From G963664585 sp963664585 (GTDB taxonomy: Bacteria; Bacillota; Clostridia; Oscillospirales; Ruminococcaceae), in contig CAXXEO010000014.1 in NCBI GenBank assembly GCA_963664585.2, positions 372,001 through 436,000 of the forward strand: 64,000 bases of DNA, read 5' to 3'. Numbering within the stretch: the stretch's first letter is position 1; each line of letters starts with the position of its first letter. The notes below the pieces were generated by a model. The model ran no database searches, was not told where the DNA came from, and worked only from the letters and a program-made list of their open reading frames with translations. The translations under genes and the position numbers were made by a program. Positions 53,449 to 62,522 of this stretch are shown here, piece after piece.

Positions 53449-53772
53449 TTATGCCATTATATCAAGTATATTATTTGTCGCAACGAGTGTATTGGCCGCT
53501 TGTTCTGTCTTTGAGATTGCACTTGACTGAGCTTCGCTATTTTTCTTGGCTTCTTCCGTCTGGATTTTCTGCATCTGCATTTGAAGTTGCTGTATCTGGG
53601 TATTGAGCAGTTCGATTTTCGCTTCTTTTGTATCTGCGTCATCGTCGCTTTGATTTTCTTCCACAACCTGTTGTTGTAGTTTGGTGATTTGCTTTTGTAA
53701 TGCTTTCAGCTCACTATCCTGTGTGGTGGAGGAAGTACTACTTACACCGGAAGAAACAGATGAAATGTTCAT
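53449..53772 (-). CDS. FlxA-like coiled-coil protein
   Basis: This 107-residue soluble protein has a Ser/Thr-rich start (NISSVSSGVSSTSSTTQ) followed by a heptad-rich coiled coil (about 20-80; KALQKQITKLQQQV, QIQQLQMQMQKIQ), the pattern of the FlxA family. FlxA proteins are linked to the flagellar regulon in E. coli, but their role is unclear and no flagellar gene is near. I start at ATG 53772, with GGGAGGG upstream. The open frame extends further but lacks a ribosome site. Confidence 0.7.
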   Translation of the reverse strand: MNISSVSSGVSSTSSTTQDSELKALQKQITKLQQQVVEENQSDDDADTKEAKIELLNTQIQQLQMQMQKIQTEEAKKNSEAQSSAISKTEQAANTLVATNNILDIMA

Positions 53773-54125
53773 GAATAACCCTCCCAAAAATTTTTTCATA
53801 TTATATCTCGGGACTTTCACATTCAAAATAAGTACTTTTTAAAAAATAATGTTAAAAAATGGAGAAATTGGACAGTTTACAAGTTAAAAATTGTTTCATA
53901 TTAAATTTGTCTCGCCGTGCCCACTAATGAGCAGACCACAGCACTCTCCCAGCACTCTTGCAAGTATCATGCGAATCGATTATTATAAGACTATATTACT
54001 CGAACTCAAATTGATTGTGTTTTCGTTTTGTTCAGCCTTCCGAAGGCGAGAGAAACAGAGATGTGAAGAGTACCATTTATATGTAAATTAAATGTCGCCA
54101 TGAAGACAAAGACAAGGAGAAGTTT
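53773..54125. other. Divergent spacer before mgsA
   Basis: This 353-base AT-rich region lies between divergent genes and should hold both promoters. It contains one GC-core hairpin (GCCTTC-CGAAGGC, about 54034-54047) about 80 bases ahead of mgsA. Nothing else was recognised. Confidence 0.5.
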
Positions 54126-54611
54126 ATGAATACATATTCATATCAGAATTTTCGTATGGAAAAGCGAAAAAACATAGCGCTGATCGCACATGACAACAGA
54201 AAAAGTGAACTGATCGAGTGGGCAACGGTACATAAGGAAAAATTAAAGAAGCACAACCTTTGTGGAACAGGAACGACGGCCAGACTTATTTCTGAGGCGA
54301 CCGGCTTATCGGTCTATGCTTTTAAGAGCGGCCCCTTGGGGGGAGATCAGCAGGTGGGTTGCCGCATTGCCGAGGGCAGCATCGATTTCATGTTTTTCTT
54401 TTGGGATCCGTTGGAGGCACAGCCCCACGACCCAGACGTCAAAGCGCTGCTTCGCATTGCGGTCTTGTATGATATTCCGGTTGCGACTAACTGGTCTACG
54501 GCAGATTTTTTGTTCTCCTCAGCGCTGATGGATGAAGAGTACGAAAGAAAGGTCGTCGATTTTTCAGAGCTTCAAATTGCCCGTGCAAAAGGAGATTTTG
54601 GAAAGAAATAA
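54126..54611 (+). CDS. mgsA: Methylglyoxal synthase
   Basis: MgsA turns dihydroxyacetone phosphate into methylglyoxal and phosphate, a bypass of lower glycolysis used when phosphate is low. The protein has IALIAHDNRKSELIEW near residues 17-32, GTGTTARLI near 56 (phosphate-binding), SGPLGGDQQVGCRIAEG near 78-94 with the catalytic Asp, and FFWDPLEAQPHDPDV near 101-115. The length of 161 residues includes about ten extra N-terminal residues. AAGGAG supports the ATG at 54126. Confidence 0.95.
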   Translation: MNTYSYQNFRMEKRKNIALIAHDNRKSELIEWATVHKEKLKKHNLCGTGTTARLISEATGLSVYAFKSGPLGGDQQVGCRIAEGSIDFMFFFWDPLEAQPHDPDVKALLRIAVLYDIPVATNWSTADFLFSSALMDEEYERKVVDFSELQIARAKGDFGKK

Positions 54612-54625
54612 CGTTGAGAACGACA

Positions 54626-54672
54626 AGACGGGCTGCGGTGCGGGCCTTATGATATGGACCTGCCTGTTTTTT
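54626..54672 (+). terminator. Probable terminator of mgsA
   Basis: A stem of ACGGGC...GCCTGT type with an inner GGGCC/GGACC pairing is followed by TTTTTT. The pairing is imperfect. Family A copy 7 abuts the T-run. Confidence 0.55.
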
Positions 54673-54673
54673 C

Positions 54674-54779
54674 TATAGCCAATTAACTTAAAAACTGGCT
54701 ATATAGAAAACGTCATTTTCTTTCCCCGCCTTTGGCGGGGGAAGAAATCACAAGCTTGTTTTCAAATTAATCAACTATA
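54674..54779 (-). repeat. Repeat family A, copy 7
   Basis: 106 bases, reverse orientation, again inserted directly after a terminator T-run, like copy 5. Confidence 0.85.
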
Positions 54780-54814
54780 TATGAAGCGAAAAGTGGCATG
54801 TAGGGATGAAATGC

Positions 54815-54854
54815 AAAAACACAAGGGCGGACTTTCACCTGCCCTTGTGTTTTT
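54815..54854 (-). terminator. Terminator of yjdF, overlapping its 3' end
   Basis: AAAAACACAAGGGC (54815-54828) pairs with GCCCTTGTGTTTTT (54841-54854). The 5' arm on the minus strand lies inside the last codons of yjdF, so the coding sequence doubles as terminator. Confidence 0.85.
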
Positions 54855-55254
54855 CTTTCTTTTTTTGTTGATGCAGTTCAAATTGTCGTTGCTTCTCGTC
54901 TTCTGACTTTTGACTACTGATAGACTTTCGTTCCAACTTGTTTTGTTCATGCTGCAGTTTTAATGCTTGTTGCGCTTTTGTACCGATTCCTGTCTGTGAT
55001 AACTGGCTCTGAATAGCTCGCTGCATTCGTTTGGGATTGGTGTTTCTTTCTACCACAGTTTTTTCGGCGATAGGTGGGCTAAAGCGTAATTTACACCAAT
55101 TTTCGAGAAAATACACATAGACTTCATAATCCTTTGGCTCGGCACCAAAAATGATTTTGGCTACTTCCAATTTCTCATCCGTTGTCCGCTCAAAAACACC
55201 AACCCAAAAAGGTTCCTCAAAAAAGACTGTCAGTTTGCTTTTTACAGAATCCAT
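54835..55254 (-). CDS. yjdF: YjdF family protein (DUF2992)
   Basis: This 139-residue protein opens with KSKLTVFFEEPFWVGVFER, the YjdF signature. It continues with the conserved EVYVYFLENWCKLRFSPP and ends in a Lys/Gln/Glu-rich helical tail. Its biochemical role is not known; in Firmicutes it is often controlled by the yjdF riboswitch, which binds aza-aromatic compounds. I start at ATG 55254, with AGGAGG 6 bases upstream. The leader can hide that ribosome site by an 8-base pairing. Confidence 0.85.
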   Translation of the reverse strand: MDSVKSKLTVFFEEPFWVGVFERTTDEKLEVAKIIFGAEPKDYEVYVYFLENWCKLRFSPPIAEKTVVERNTNPKRMQRAIQSQLSQTGIGTKAQQALKLQHEQNKLERKSISSQKSEDEKQRQFELHQQKKKEKHKGR

Positions 55255-55430
55255 TGAAATCCTCCTAAATATATTGCGACAAAGATCGGACAACCTTAGG
55301 AGGCAGGTTACTGACAGTTATACGATATCCTTTTACAGTCTGATTTTTGCCTTTGTTATATTTAGAATTCGTATTATAACTTAACTGCGTCCGGACTACC
55401 AACCGGAACTGTGTTTTTATCTTTGCTTAT
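55255..55430 (-). promoter_or_regulatory. yjdF leader, candidate translational riboswitch
   Basis: The leader is about 175 bases. On the minus strand CCTCCTAA (55296-55303) is perfectly complementary to TTAGGAGG (55261-55268), the ribosome site of yjdF, with a 27-base loop. Upstream there is a CCGG/CCGG hairpin (about 55390-55409). The layout fits the yjdF riboswitch class, which acts by masking the ribosome site, but I cannot check the consensus here. Confidence 0.6.
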
Positions 55431-55432
55431 TT

Positions 55433-55461
55433 ATTGTAGCTTTAATGATGTGATTTTTCAA
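55433..55461 (-). promoter_or_regulatory. Promoter of yjdF
   Basis: Reading the minus strand, TTGAAA (55456-55461), 17 bases, TACAAT (55433-55438). The region from 55462 to 55693 has nothing further that I recognise. Confidence 0.65.
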
Positions 55462-55693
55462 GATTCTATCAAATAAATTGATATTGATCCAATCAAACTG
55501 CTGTTTTGAAAAGAAAAAATTGGATAAGAACGATAGAAGGTTATTAAAAGCTTGATCACAATATCCCAAAAAAGCTTGAAGGAACAGCGGAATTTTTGAG
55601 TTGAGAAATCAGCAGCTTTTTTTATATTTAGTACTTAACCTCAAATTGGTGTTTTTGGGTCACTTTAAACTGTCAACCACAACGCAATTTGGT

Positions 55694-57153
55694 TTATTGT
55701 TTTGTCTTAATCTTATCTTTTGTAAGTAAATAATCAGGCCGTTTTGGGTCGATCGTCAAATTGTTCATAAAAGTTCTTAGGAAGTCGTGGAGATTAAATG
55801 GTGCCAAAGGTGCCAAATAAGGTACTCCGAAACTGTTTAACGAAACGAGTTCGGCCAAAACGAAGGTTATAAAGACAGAAAATCCAAAAAACCCTAATGC
55901 GCCCGTAAATAGCAAAAGAATAAATTTCAATAACCGAAATGGGTTTACTAATGAATAATCGGGAATTGCAAAAGATGTAAGCAGCGATAGCGACGCGATG
56001 ATAAGCAACAGTGGACTGAAAATGCCAGCCGCTATAGCAGCCTGACCGATTACGATCGCGCCCACAATACCGATTGCGGGACCGATCTGTTTGGGAACCC
56101 TCAGCAGAGATTCTCGAAGCAGTTCAACAATAAATTCAATAACCAGTGCTCCAACTAATGCGGTAAATGGTACATTTACACGCATTTCTGCAAGAGATAT
56201 GGCATACTTGCTTGGTAAAGCATCCGTATGAAATGATGTGACGGCGACAAATACACTTAAAGCGGTAAAGGCAATTACTAAAGCAGCATATCGCAGTAAT
56301 CTTCCAAAAAGTCCGAAAAACATATTGTCGTACCTGTCATCGCAAGAATAAAAAAATTCGCTAAAAGTTTTAGGGGCAAGCAAAGCAATTCCACTGCCGT
56401 CTATCAGCACCAAAACCTTTCCTTCAAGAAGCGAATGGAATGCCATGTCAGAGCGTTCTACTAAGCCGACATTGGGAAACAACTCTAATTTATTATTTAG
56501 CAGAAATGATTGGAGTTCGCCTGATTCGCCTATACCATCAACGACAATGCGTTGTATTCTTTTTTGAATCTCGGTAACGACGGTATTGTTTGCGATATCT
56601 TCGATATAAATGACAGCAACAGTTGATTTTGTCCTAACGCCCACCTCGTATTTTTTGATCTGCATATTTTTATCCTTCAAACGATATCTGATAAGCGAAA
56701 GATTTACATCAAGGTTTTCTGTAAAACAATCTTGTGGTCCTCGGATTGTGTATGAAAGTTGTGGCGTTGAAATCGATCTGTGTTCAACCTTTCTGAAGTT
56801 AGCCACGATATATTCCTGATCTGTTGAAAAAAGGATTACCACCATACCGGAAAGGATAAAATCTTCAATTTTGCTTATATCTGATTCTAGTTTGCAATCA
56901 TCGGCAAATATGATGCTGTCTACTGTTATTTGCGCGTTTATGGACTTTTTGTCTGAAGAACAATGTAGCATAAGTGGCTTTATAACGCTTTCAGTCAGTG
57001 CAGCCCTATCGGTTAACTGGATGATGTAAAACAGCTTGACCATTCCGCGTTTGAACGGAACTGACCTCTCCGTAAAATCCAGATGCTTTGATTTCAGCGA
57101 AGCTGCTATTTTTTCAAAATCGAACTGTTCCAGAATGAAATCCCTACTTTCAT
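55694..57153 (-). pseudogene. gerKA: Spore germination protein GerKA-like, N-terminal frameshift
   Basis: GerA-family A subunits form, with B and C subunits, the nutrient receptor in the spore inner membrane. The intact frame from 57043 carries the soluble domain (VNLSLIRYRLKDKNMQIKKYEVG) and four to five C-terminal membrane segments. Conserved sequence continues upstream of 57043 (DFILEQFDFEK) without a start codon in that frame. An ATG at 57153-57151 overlaps the gerKC stop (ATGA) but is one base out of frame. Adding one A after it would give MKSRDFILEQ. So the gene is either broken by a one-base loss or the sequence has an error there. Confidence 0.75.
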
Positions 57154-58295
57154 TTTCTTTCGTTGGTTTCGTAATCCATCATCCACGTTTCGTTCAGCGT
57201 TACCTTTACATCAATATTGAAACTTGCCTTTTCAAATTCATTTTGCCAATCCATCTTTTCGAATTCTACAGGAAATTTTATACGAAACTCATCACCAAAC
57301 TGAAGATAGTCGCACTTATAAACTTTTTGCGCTTGCTCAATTGCATCTGAAATCTCATTTTTAAGCGTCTCTGTGAGAATTTTTGTCACCTCTGCATTGG
57401 AAACATCATTAAAATTGTAAGGCGTTTTTTGATCCCCATACATCAGCTTTGCTTCGAAATTAAATTTCAAATCAAAACTTATCTTGTCGTTTTTATAGAA
57501 TGGTTTTATATTTGGTTTTTTTAGACTTACCTCTATCGTGTACTTATTATCGTTATAAGGCACGATATAATGAAACCTAGGTTTATCCGTCTTTAGAAAT
57601 AACGTACCTTTAGAATCTCCCACAGGGATAAAGCCATTGATTGTGGTGCCATTTACCACTGAATACCCTATTAAAGAAATTTCTTTATCCTGTAGGCCTA
57701 TGCAGGGAAGCAAAATACCTGTGTATGTTTCGGATAAATTTTCAAGCAATCGTGAAGTTCTTCTAGCAAAAGACTCTCCCGCTTCCTTAAGAGTTTTTAA
57801 CATTTCTTCTATATAGAACCCTACAGATATATCTTTCGCATGGCTAATTTCAAAAAGCTCTTCGGGTACCTCTTTTGTAATAACAGTTATTGCTTTTTTT
57901 CTATATAATTCATCCGCCCTAAGCCTGTATAAATATTCAACCAAATTTTCTTTTGCAAAATCTTCAGTTAATAAAACCGTTCTGATTGTACTTGGGAAAG
58001 ATCGTTTATCGATTTGCATGTCAACGTTATTCCTGGCTTCAGGTATGGTTTTGCCATGGCCTTTAACATAGATGTATTTATTGCTTGCACCTGTGCTTTT
58101 CCCCTCGTTTTTATTGCCACCTTCAATATTTGCAATTTCAACATATAAGTATATTTCATCGCCTTTTTTATCAAGGGCAACAGCCGTCAAAATCCACTTT
58201 TCGTTTATATCTTTAGAATCCGCACAGCCTGATAAAAGCCCCCCAAAAAGGAGCAAAGAGATAAGTATGAAAAGTATTTTATTTGATTTTTTCAA
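57150..58295 (-). CDS. gerKC: Spore germination lipoprotein GerKC-like
   Basis: The C subunit is a lipoprotein of the germinant receptor. The N-terminus has a lipoprotein signal peptide, a Lys-rich start then LFILISLLLFGGLLSGC, with Cys as the lipidation site. DSKDINEKWILTAVALDKK follows, as in Ger(x)C proteins. The body of about 380 residues fits the three-domain fold. I take TTG at 58295 as start, because AAAGGAG lies just upstream; a TTG at 58322 is the alternative. It overlaps gerKA by ATGA and lies directly after gerKB. This is the only visibly intact gene of the three. Confidence 0.88.
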   Translation of the reverse strand: MKKSNKILFILISLLLFGGLLSGCADSKDINEKWILTAVALDKKGDEIYLYVEIANIEGGNKNEGKSTGASNKYIYVKGHGKTIPEARNNVDMQIDKRSFPSTIRTVLLTEDFAKENLVEYLYRLRADELYRKKAITVITKEVPEELFEISHAKDISVGFYIEEMLKTLKEAGESFARRTSRLLENLSETYTGILLPCIGLQDKEISLIGYSVVNGTTINGFIPVGDSKGTLFLKTDKPRFHYIVPYNDNKYTIEVSLKKPNIKPFYKNDKISFDLKFNFEAKLMYGDQKTPYNFNDVSNAEVTKILTETLKNEISDAIEQAQKVYKCDYLQFGDEFRIKFPVEFEKMDWQNEFEKASFNIDVKVTLNETWMMDYETNERK

Positions 58296-59084
58296 TGTAC
58301 CTTTCTCCTTTAATAAATTCAAGCACGCTTTTTCAATTTAGCTAAAATGAATATGGTCATCGGAATCAGAAAAGATGAGATTAAAACTAGGTAAATAGCG
58401 AATTCACTGTACAATTCATCCAAATATTGTACATTTAAGGAAAATAAGCATGTAACAAAAAGGATAATAGCGATGGTTAAAACAATAAAATAACGCTTAA
58501 TTTTTGGAAATATTTTACAAGTAAATTCTACAATTGCGGAAAAGATACTAATCAATCCGGAAATCAAATTGGACAAACCAAAAGTAAGATAAAATAAATC
58601 CATTCTTTCAATAACAGGTGCTTCGGTTATTTTTATTGCTTCAATAAATGCATCATTCATTAAAATCGCATTATTGATCCCCAAAATCATGATACTGCTT
58701 TCAACGATTAAAATATAAAACAGTCCGATAAACATGATAGTAAAGAAAGCAATTTTCGGGGATTTCTTATTTTTTGCAGTAAACGGTATGATTAAAAGAA
58801 TTTCTGAACCCCCGAATGGGATAATCAAGTCCTTCATTGTTTTTGCATAATTTTTAATTTCAGAAGTATTGAAAAAAGGCAAAATGTTGTACTTTGTGCC
58901 TTGCGTCAGCATAAGGATGCATATTCCTACCGTTAATATCAGAAATGATAACCCATAAATTTCACATATCCTTGCCACATTTGTAATTCCTTTATAGGAC
59001 ACAAAAGCAAATAACGTTATACCAACTATCAAAAATATAAATTCTGGTGTTTGGGGCAAAAAATTTGATGTTAGAAGGCCAACT

Positions 59085-60137
59085 GCTACATTGTCAAGCC
59101 AAATGCGACAGTTCGAGCAGAAAGAGCTGGGAAGGTGTATTCCAATTAAGACATTTTCGGGGTCTGTTGTTTATAAGCAGAAGAGAAGAAGATAGGTTTT
59201 GATGAGAAACAGTGGACAGAACAGTACCTTTCGGAAAGAACTCTCTGAGCAAACCGTTACCGTACTCATTGCTTCCTCTCTGATGCGGACAATATGGATC
59301 AGCGAAATAAAGAGTTAAGCCTAGATCTTTCTGGATTACATCATAACAGGCAAATTCACCGCCACGATCTGTTGTTGCTGTTTTGAATGTGCCTTGTGGC
59401 AATAAAGTGTGCAGGTGCTTGATTGCAGCTTCCATGGAAGCTGCCGTTCGATCAGGAATGGGAACGGCTGTATAGAACCTTGTTTTTCGTTCCACAAAGG
59501 TGGCCAAGCAACCACCGGAACCCCTAGAGGAAACCACCGTATCAAGTTCCCAATGCCCAAATGTTTCTCTGGTATATACCTCTTTGGGTCTCTTGTGGAT
59601 AGAAGTACCACGAGCATAATGCGCAAGATTTTTACAGCTTCTCTTTTTTCCATTACGGCGCAGCACATCTGCGGTGAGTCCGTTCAGTCGTCCGGCATAA
59701 AGCCAGTTGTATATTGTTTTAAAGCTCAGTTGGCTTGAAGTAACGGTATGTGATATTTGTTCTGGCGACCAGGTCTCTTTCAGCTTTTCTGCCACAGCTG
59801 CGCACAACTCCTCGTTCCATTTCCCTTGAGGTTTGCTGTTGTGCCGTTTCTTCTGGTAATCCAGTTGTGCTTCTTCTGCGTTATACGCTCGGGCACCGTA
59901 AAAACGTTTCAATTCTCTAGCGATACTGCTGTGGTGACATCCCAGACGTGATGCGATTTTCCGGGTCGTATATCCGATTTGACGGAGTTCCTCTATCTTT
60001 CCTCGTTCGAATGTTGTAAAATGGTGGTGGCTCATGGCTGCCTCCTTGTGTGAATGTTGTTGTTGCAAACTCTATTCTACACGTTTTGGCCGCCTTGGGC
60101 TATCTTTTTTCTGTCGCATTTCATTTTACAATGTAGC
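59085..60137 (-). mobile_element. IS30-family insertion sequence inside gerKB
   Basis: The element is 1053 bases. The ends are imperfect 27-base inverted repeats: left GCTACATTGTCAAGCC then AAATGCGACAG, and right (in reverse) GCTACATTGTAAAATG then AAATGCGACAG. It is flanked by a direct AACT (59081-59084 and 60138-60141). One intact transposase gene is present. The size, DDE transposase and single gene agree with IS30. Confidence 0.93.
59094..60035 (-). CDS. IS30-family transposase
   Basis: This 313-residue DDE transposase begins with the IS30 helix-turn-helix block (TTFERGKIEELRQIGYTTRKIASRLGCHHSSIARELKR, about residues 5-42). The catalytic core has GHWELDTVV near 166 (first D), TTDRGGEFACY near 230 (second D) and GSNEYGNGLLREFFPKG near 260 (E). 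AGGAGG lies just ahead of the ATG at 60035; an upstream in-frame start at 60068 is less likely. The stop codon lies inside the inverted repeat. It appears complete and so potentially active. Confidence 0.95.
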   Translation of the reverse strand: MSHHHFTTFERGKIEELRQIGYTTRKIASRLGCHHSSIARELKRFYGARAYNAEEAQLDYQKKRHNSKPQGKWNEELCAAVAEKLKETWSPEQISHTVTSSQLSFKTIYNWLYAGRLNGLTADVLRRNGKKRSCKNLAHYARGTSIHKRPKEVYTRETFGHWELDTVVSSRGSGGCLATFVERKTRFYTAVPIPDRTAASMEAAIKHLHTLLPQGTFKTATTDRGGEFACYDVIQKDLGLTLYFADPYCPHQRGSNEYGNGLLREFFPKGTVLSTVSHQNLSSSLLLINNRPRKCLNWNTPSQLFLLELSHLA

Positions 60138-60450
60138 AACTAACTTTAGATTTAAATAAACGCCCATTATTAGAAAATTTAATATAAAATAAACTGCTAT
60201 TATATAAGTAAAAAACTTACCTACAATTTTTTGACTATAGTCAAAAAAGACTTCCCCCAAAAAGATGTTGTTTAATTTCGTGATGATCACCGCAGCAACG
60301 CCGAATATAATAGAAGCTATTATAATGGGAATCCAGCTGCTTCTGCCTGCCGTTTGAGCCATTTTTTTTGGAAGATCAATTGTGGTATATGTTGAGATAG
60401 CTGTAAATAGTATAAAAAAACATCTGTCTGTTCGAGATGCTGTTCGTCAT

Positions 60451-60872
60451 GTTTTCGCTTCCAATCAATAACTGTCTTTTATATTCTGTGCTGCTCTTAA
60501 ATAAAAATGCAAAAACTATGAAAAAGACCTTGCAATCAAACGCAAAGTCTAAGAGAAAACATGCGACAAAAAAAGGCCGCATCTATTGTATGAGTGTAAA
60601 TATGAGGATAATTTAACTGGTGAAATTCCTGATATTAGGTGAACAAAAGTATTTGCAATCTCGGGTAACATAATCGTACTAATACTTAATCGCATCTCTT
60701 CTGATGTTTTTAAGCGTTGCCAGTTAACCCAAACAAAATTTTCGTGTTAGGTTTTTCAAATTCGTAAAATTGATGAGTATCAAAGTTAACTTTCCGTATT
60801 TTCAAGAATGGTCTGGTTTTCTTTTTGAAAACCAGACCATTCAGGTCGTTTATGATGTTTATGTATTAAAAA
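60451..60872. other. Region between gerKB and trmO
   Basis: 422 bases with no gene. It should hold the promoter of the germination operon on the minus strand and contains the trmO terminator at 60806-60842. No repeat of family A or B is here. Confidence 0.5.
60806..60842 (-). terminator. Terminator of trmO
   Basis: GAATGGTCTGGTTTTC (60806-60821) pairs perfectly with GAAAACCAGACCATTC (60827-60842): a 16-base stem with a 5-base loop. Confidence 0.85.
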
Positions 60873-61349
60873 TCAGAAGTTAAATACGTTGCTCCAGTCA
60901 AAGTCCCCGGATTCCTCGACGCTTTTAGGCCAATCGGAACACCATTTGGGCACGGATGGATTATTGACTCGATCCAGACTGGGGGTATAAGGCTTAATGT
61001 CCAAAACAGGGGTTCCATCCTCAGCATCAATATAGGCTAAGCCAACGATGCCGTTTTGAGAGTCAATATACGTAACATAGCAGGATGTCAGTGCAATCGG
61101 GTTTGGGCGTTCTGGAGAACGAGTGGCAAAAGTCCCTAATATCTCTGGGGAATTCTTGTAAGGACTTTGTTCAACCAGTTTTGAGCGCGAAAAGGAATTA
61201 TCGAATCGATCGAACCACCATATCACGTTGATATAGCTGAAATCCTCAAGACTCGTAAGGGCAGGGATATACTCTTTATCTAATATTAATCGCATCCCCT
61301 TGTCATCGATGCTAACTTTGCCAATCGGTTTTACAACAAATTGTTCCAT
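60873..61349 (-). CDS. trmO: tRNA methyltransferase TrmO (TsaA/YaeB family)
   Basis: TrmO N6-methylates t6A37 in certain tRNAs using SAM and has a beta-barrel fold. The 158-residue protein shows VKPIGKV near the start, YINVIWWFDRFD near 40, the family signature GTFATRSPERPNPIALTSC near 73-92, and LDIKPYTPSLD near 117. It lacks the extra C-terminal domain of longer YaeB proteins, as is common in Firmicutes. ATG 61349 is preceded by GGAGA. It stands alone. The exact tRNA target is not shown by sequence. Confidence 0.88.
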   Translation of the reverse strand: MEQFVVKPIGKVSIDDKGMRLILDKEYIPALTSLEDFSYINVIWWFDRFDNSFSRSKLVEQSPYKNSPEILGTFATRSPERPNPIALTSCYVTYIDSQNGIVGLAYIDAEDGTPVLDIKPYTPSLDRVNNPSVPKWCSDWPKSVEESGDFDWSNVFNF

Positions 61350-61556
61350 AAACAAATCTCCAATTTTAGATTATTCACGGCGCCGTTATATTCAGTATAC
61401 CAATGTGTTTTTATACTACAAGGCTTTTTTGCAATAATTCTAAAAAGGGTGCAACTTACAAATGAAATCGAAAAGGAAGAGTCCAATAACAAGAAAAACG
61501 GATTTTAAGCACTGTACAGGATGATCTGCGCCTCGAGAGTTTTTGCACCATATAAA

Positions 61557-61590
61557 ATCCCCCGCCTGCGTTTATGCGGACGGGGGAATC
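61557..61590 (-). terminator. Terminator after argF
   Basis: CCCCCG...CGGGGG arms with an inner GCG/CGC pairing around TTTA lie 20-50 bases after the argF stop, with T-rich sequence on the minus-strand 3' side (GATTTTATA). Confidence 0.75.
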
Positions 61591-61609
61591 TTTAGTATAA
61601 AGTAAAGTC

Positions 61610-62522
61610 TTACTTTAACATGAGCTTGACCAGAACGGCCTTTTGGGCATGCAGACGGTTTTCGGCCTCTTCAAAGATTTCGTCTGCGTGGGCTTCAAAG
61701 ACCTCCTCGGTAATTTCTTCGCCCTTATGCGCGGGAAGGCAGTGCTGTACCATCGCATCAGGCTTGGCAAACTTCATCAGCTCAGCATTGATCTGATAGT
61801 CCTTTAAGGCGAGGTGGCGCGCTTCGGATTCCTGCTCCTGTCCCATGCTGGCCCAGACGTCTGTAATCAGGACATCGGCATCTTTTGCAGCCATCTTGGG
61901 ATCGTTTGTCAGCAGGAATTGGCTGCCATACCCGGCGGCGAACTCGAGTATATCCGCAGCGGGGAGATAGCCCGCGGGGCAGGCACATTGAACCTTCATG
62001 CCGACTTTCAGACCGCCAACAATCAGAGAATTTGCCATATTGTTGCCGTCGCCGACATAGCATAGGGTCAGCTTGTCAAGCTCGCCCTTGAATTCGCGGA
62101 TCGCCATCAGATCGGCAAGGACCTGACAAGGGTGTTCATAGTCGGTAAGGCCGTTAATAACCGGGACGGTGCCGTATTTCGCCAGATCCTCAGCTTCCTG
62201 ATGGGAATACGTACGGATCATGATGGCGTCAACATAGCGGGAAAGCACGCGGGCAGTGTCCTGGATGGACTCACCTCTGCCGATTTGCAGATCTTTCGCG
62301 CTTAAAAAGAGCGCATGGCCGCCGAGCTGATACATGCCCACCTCAAAAGAAACCCTTGTGCGGGTTGAGGATTTTTTGAAAAATCATCCCCAGGGTTTTG
62401 CCCGCAAGCTTGGGGTGGGGGATGCCGGCCTTTGTTTCTCTTTTGAGTTCTTCCGCCAAATCCAGTATATTCAGTATCTCTTCTTTCGAGTGATCGGAAA
62501 GCTTTAACAAATGTGAAAACAT
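61610..62522 (-). pseudogene. argF: Ornithine carbamoyltransferase with one-base frameshift
   Basis: ArgF makes citrulline from ornithine and carbamoyl phosphate. The N-terminal part reads MFSHLLKLSDHSKEEILNI from ATG 62522 (AAGGGG upstream). It runs into a run of six T on the + strand (62372-62377), right at the carbamoyl-phosphate motif. With five bases there the protein would read QKSSTRTRVSFEVGM and continue to 61610, giving 303 residues, the normal size. The rest has the IQDTARVLSRY, HPCQVLADL and HCLPAHKG motifs intact. So either argF is freshly inactivated or the run is miscounted. Confidence 0.85.

Larger units (their letters stand above)
58319..60450 (-). pseudogene. gerKB: Spore germination permease GerKB-like, split by IS30 and frameshifted
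   Basis: The B subunit is a membrane transporter-like protein that binds the germinant. The gene starts at 60450 (MTNSISNRQMFF), shifts frame at a run of seven A on the + strand (60414-60420), and continues as LPKKMAQTAGRSSWIP. It is interrupted after LNLKLV by an IS30-family element (59085-60137), then resumes as GLLTSNFLPQTPEF to 58319. Removing the element with one copy of its 4-base duplication restores the frame exactly. Removing one base of the run as well gives 357 residues, the normal family size with about ten membrane segments. The product cannot be made as is. Confidence 0.88.

Noticed and set aside
5883..54779. Seven near-identical palindromic repeats considered as part of a CRISPR array
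   Set aside because: Copies are tens of kilobases or at least 1.4 kb apart, in both orientations, about 106 bases long, with no regular spacers and no cas genes.
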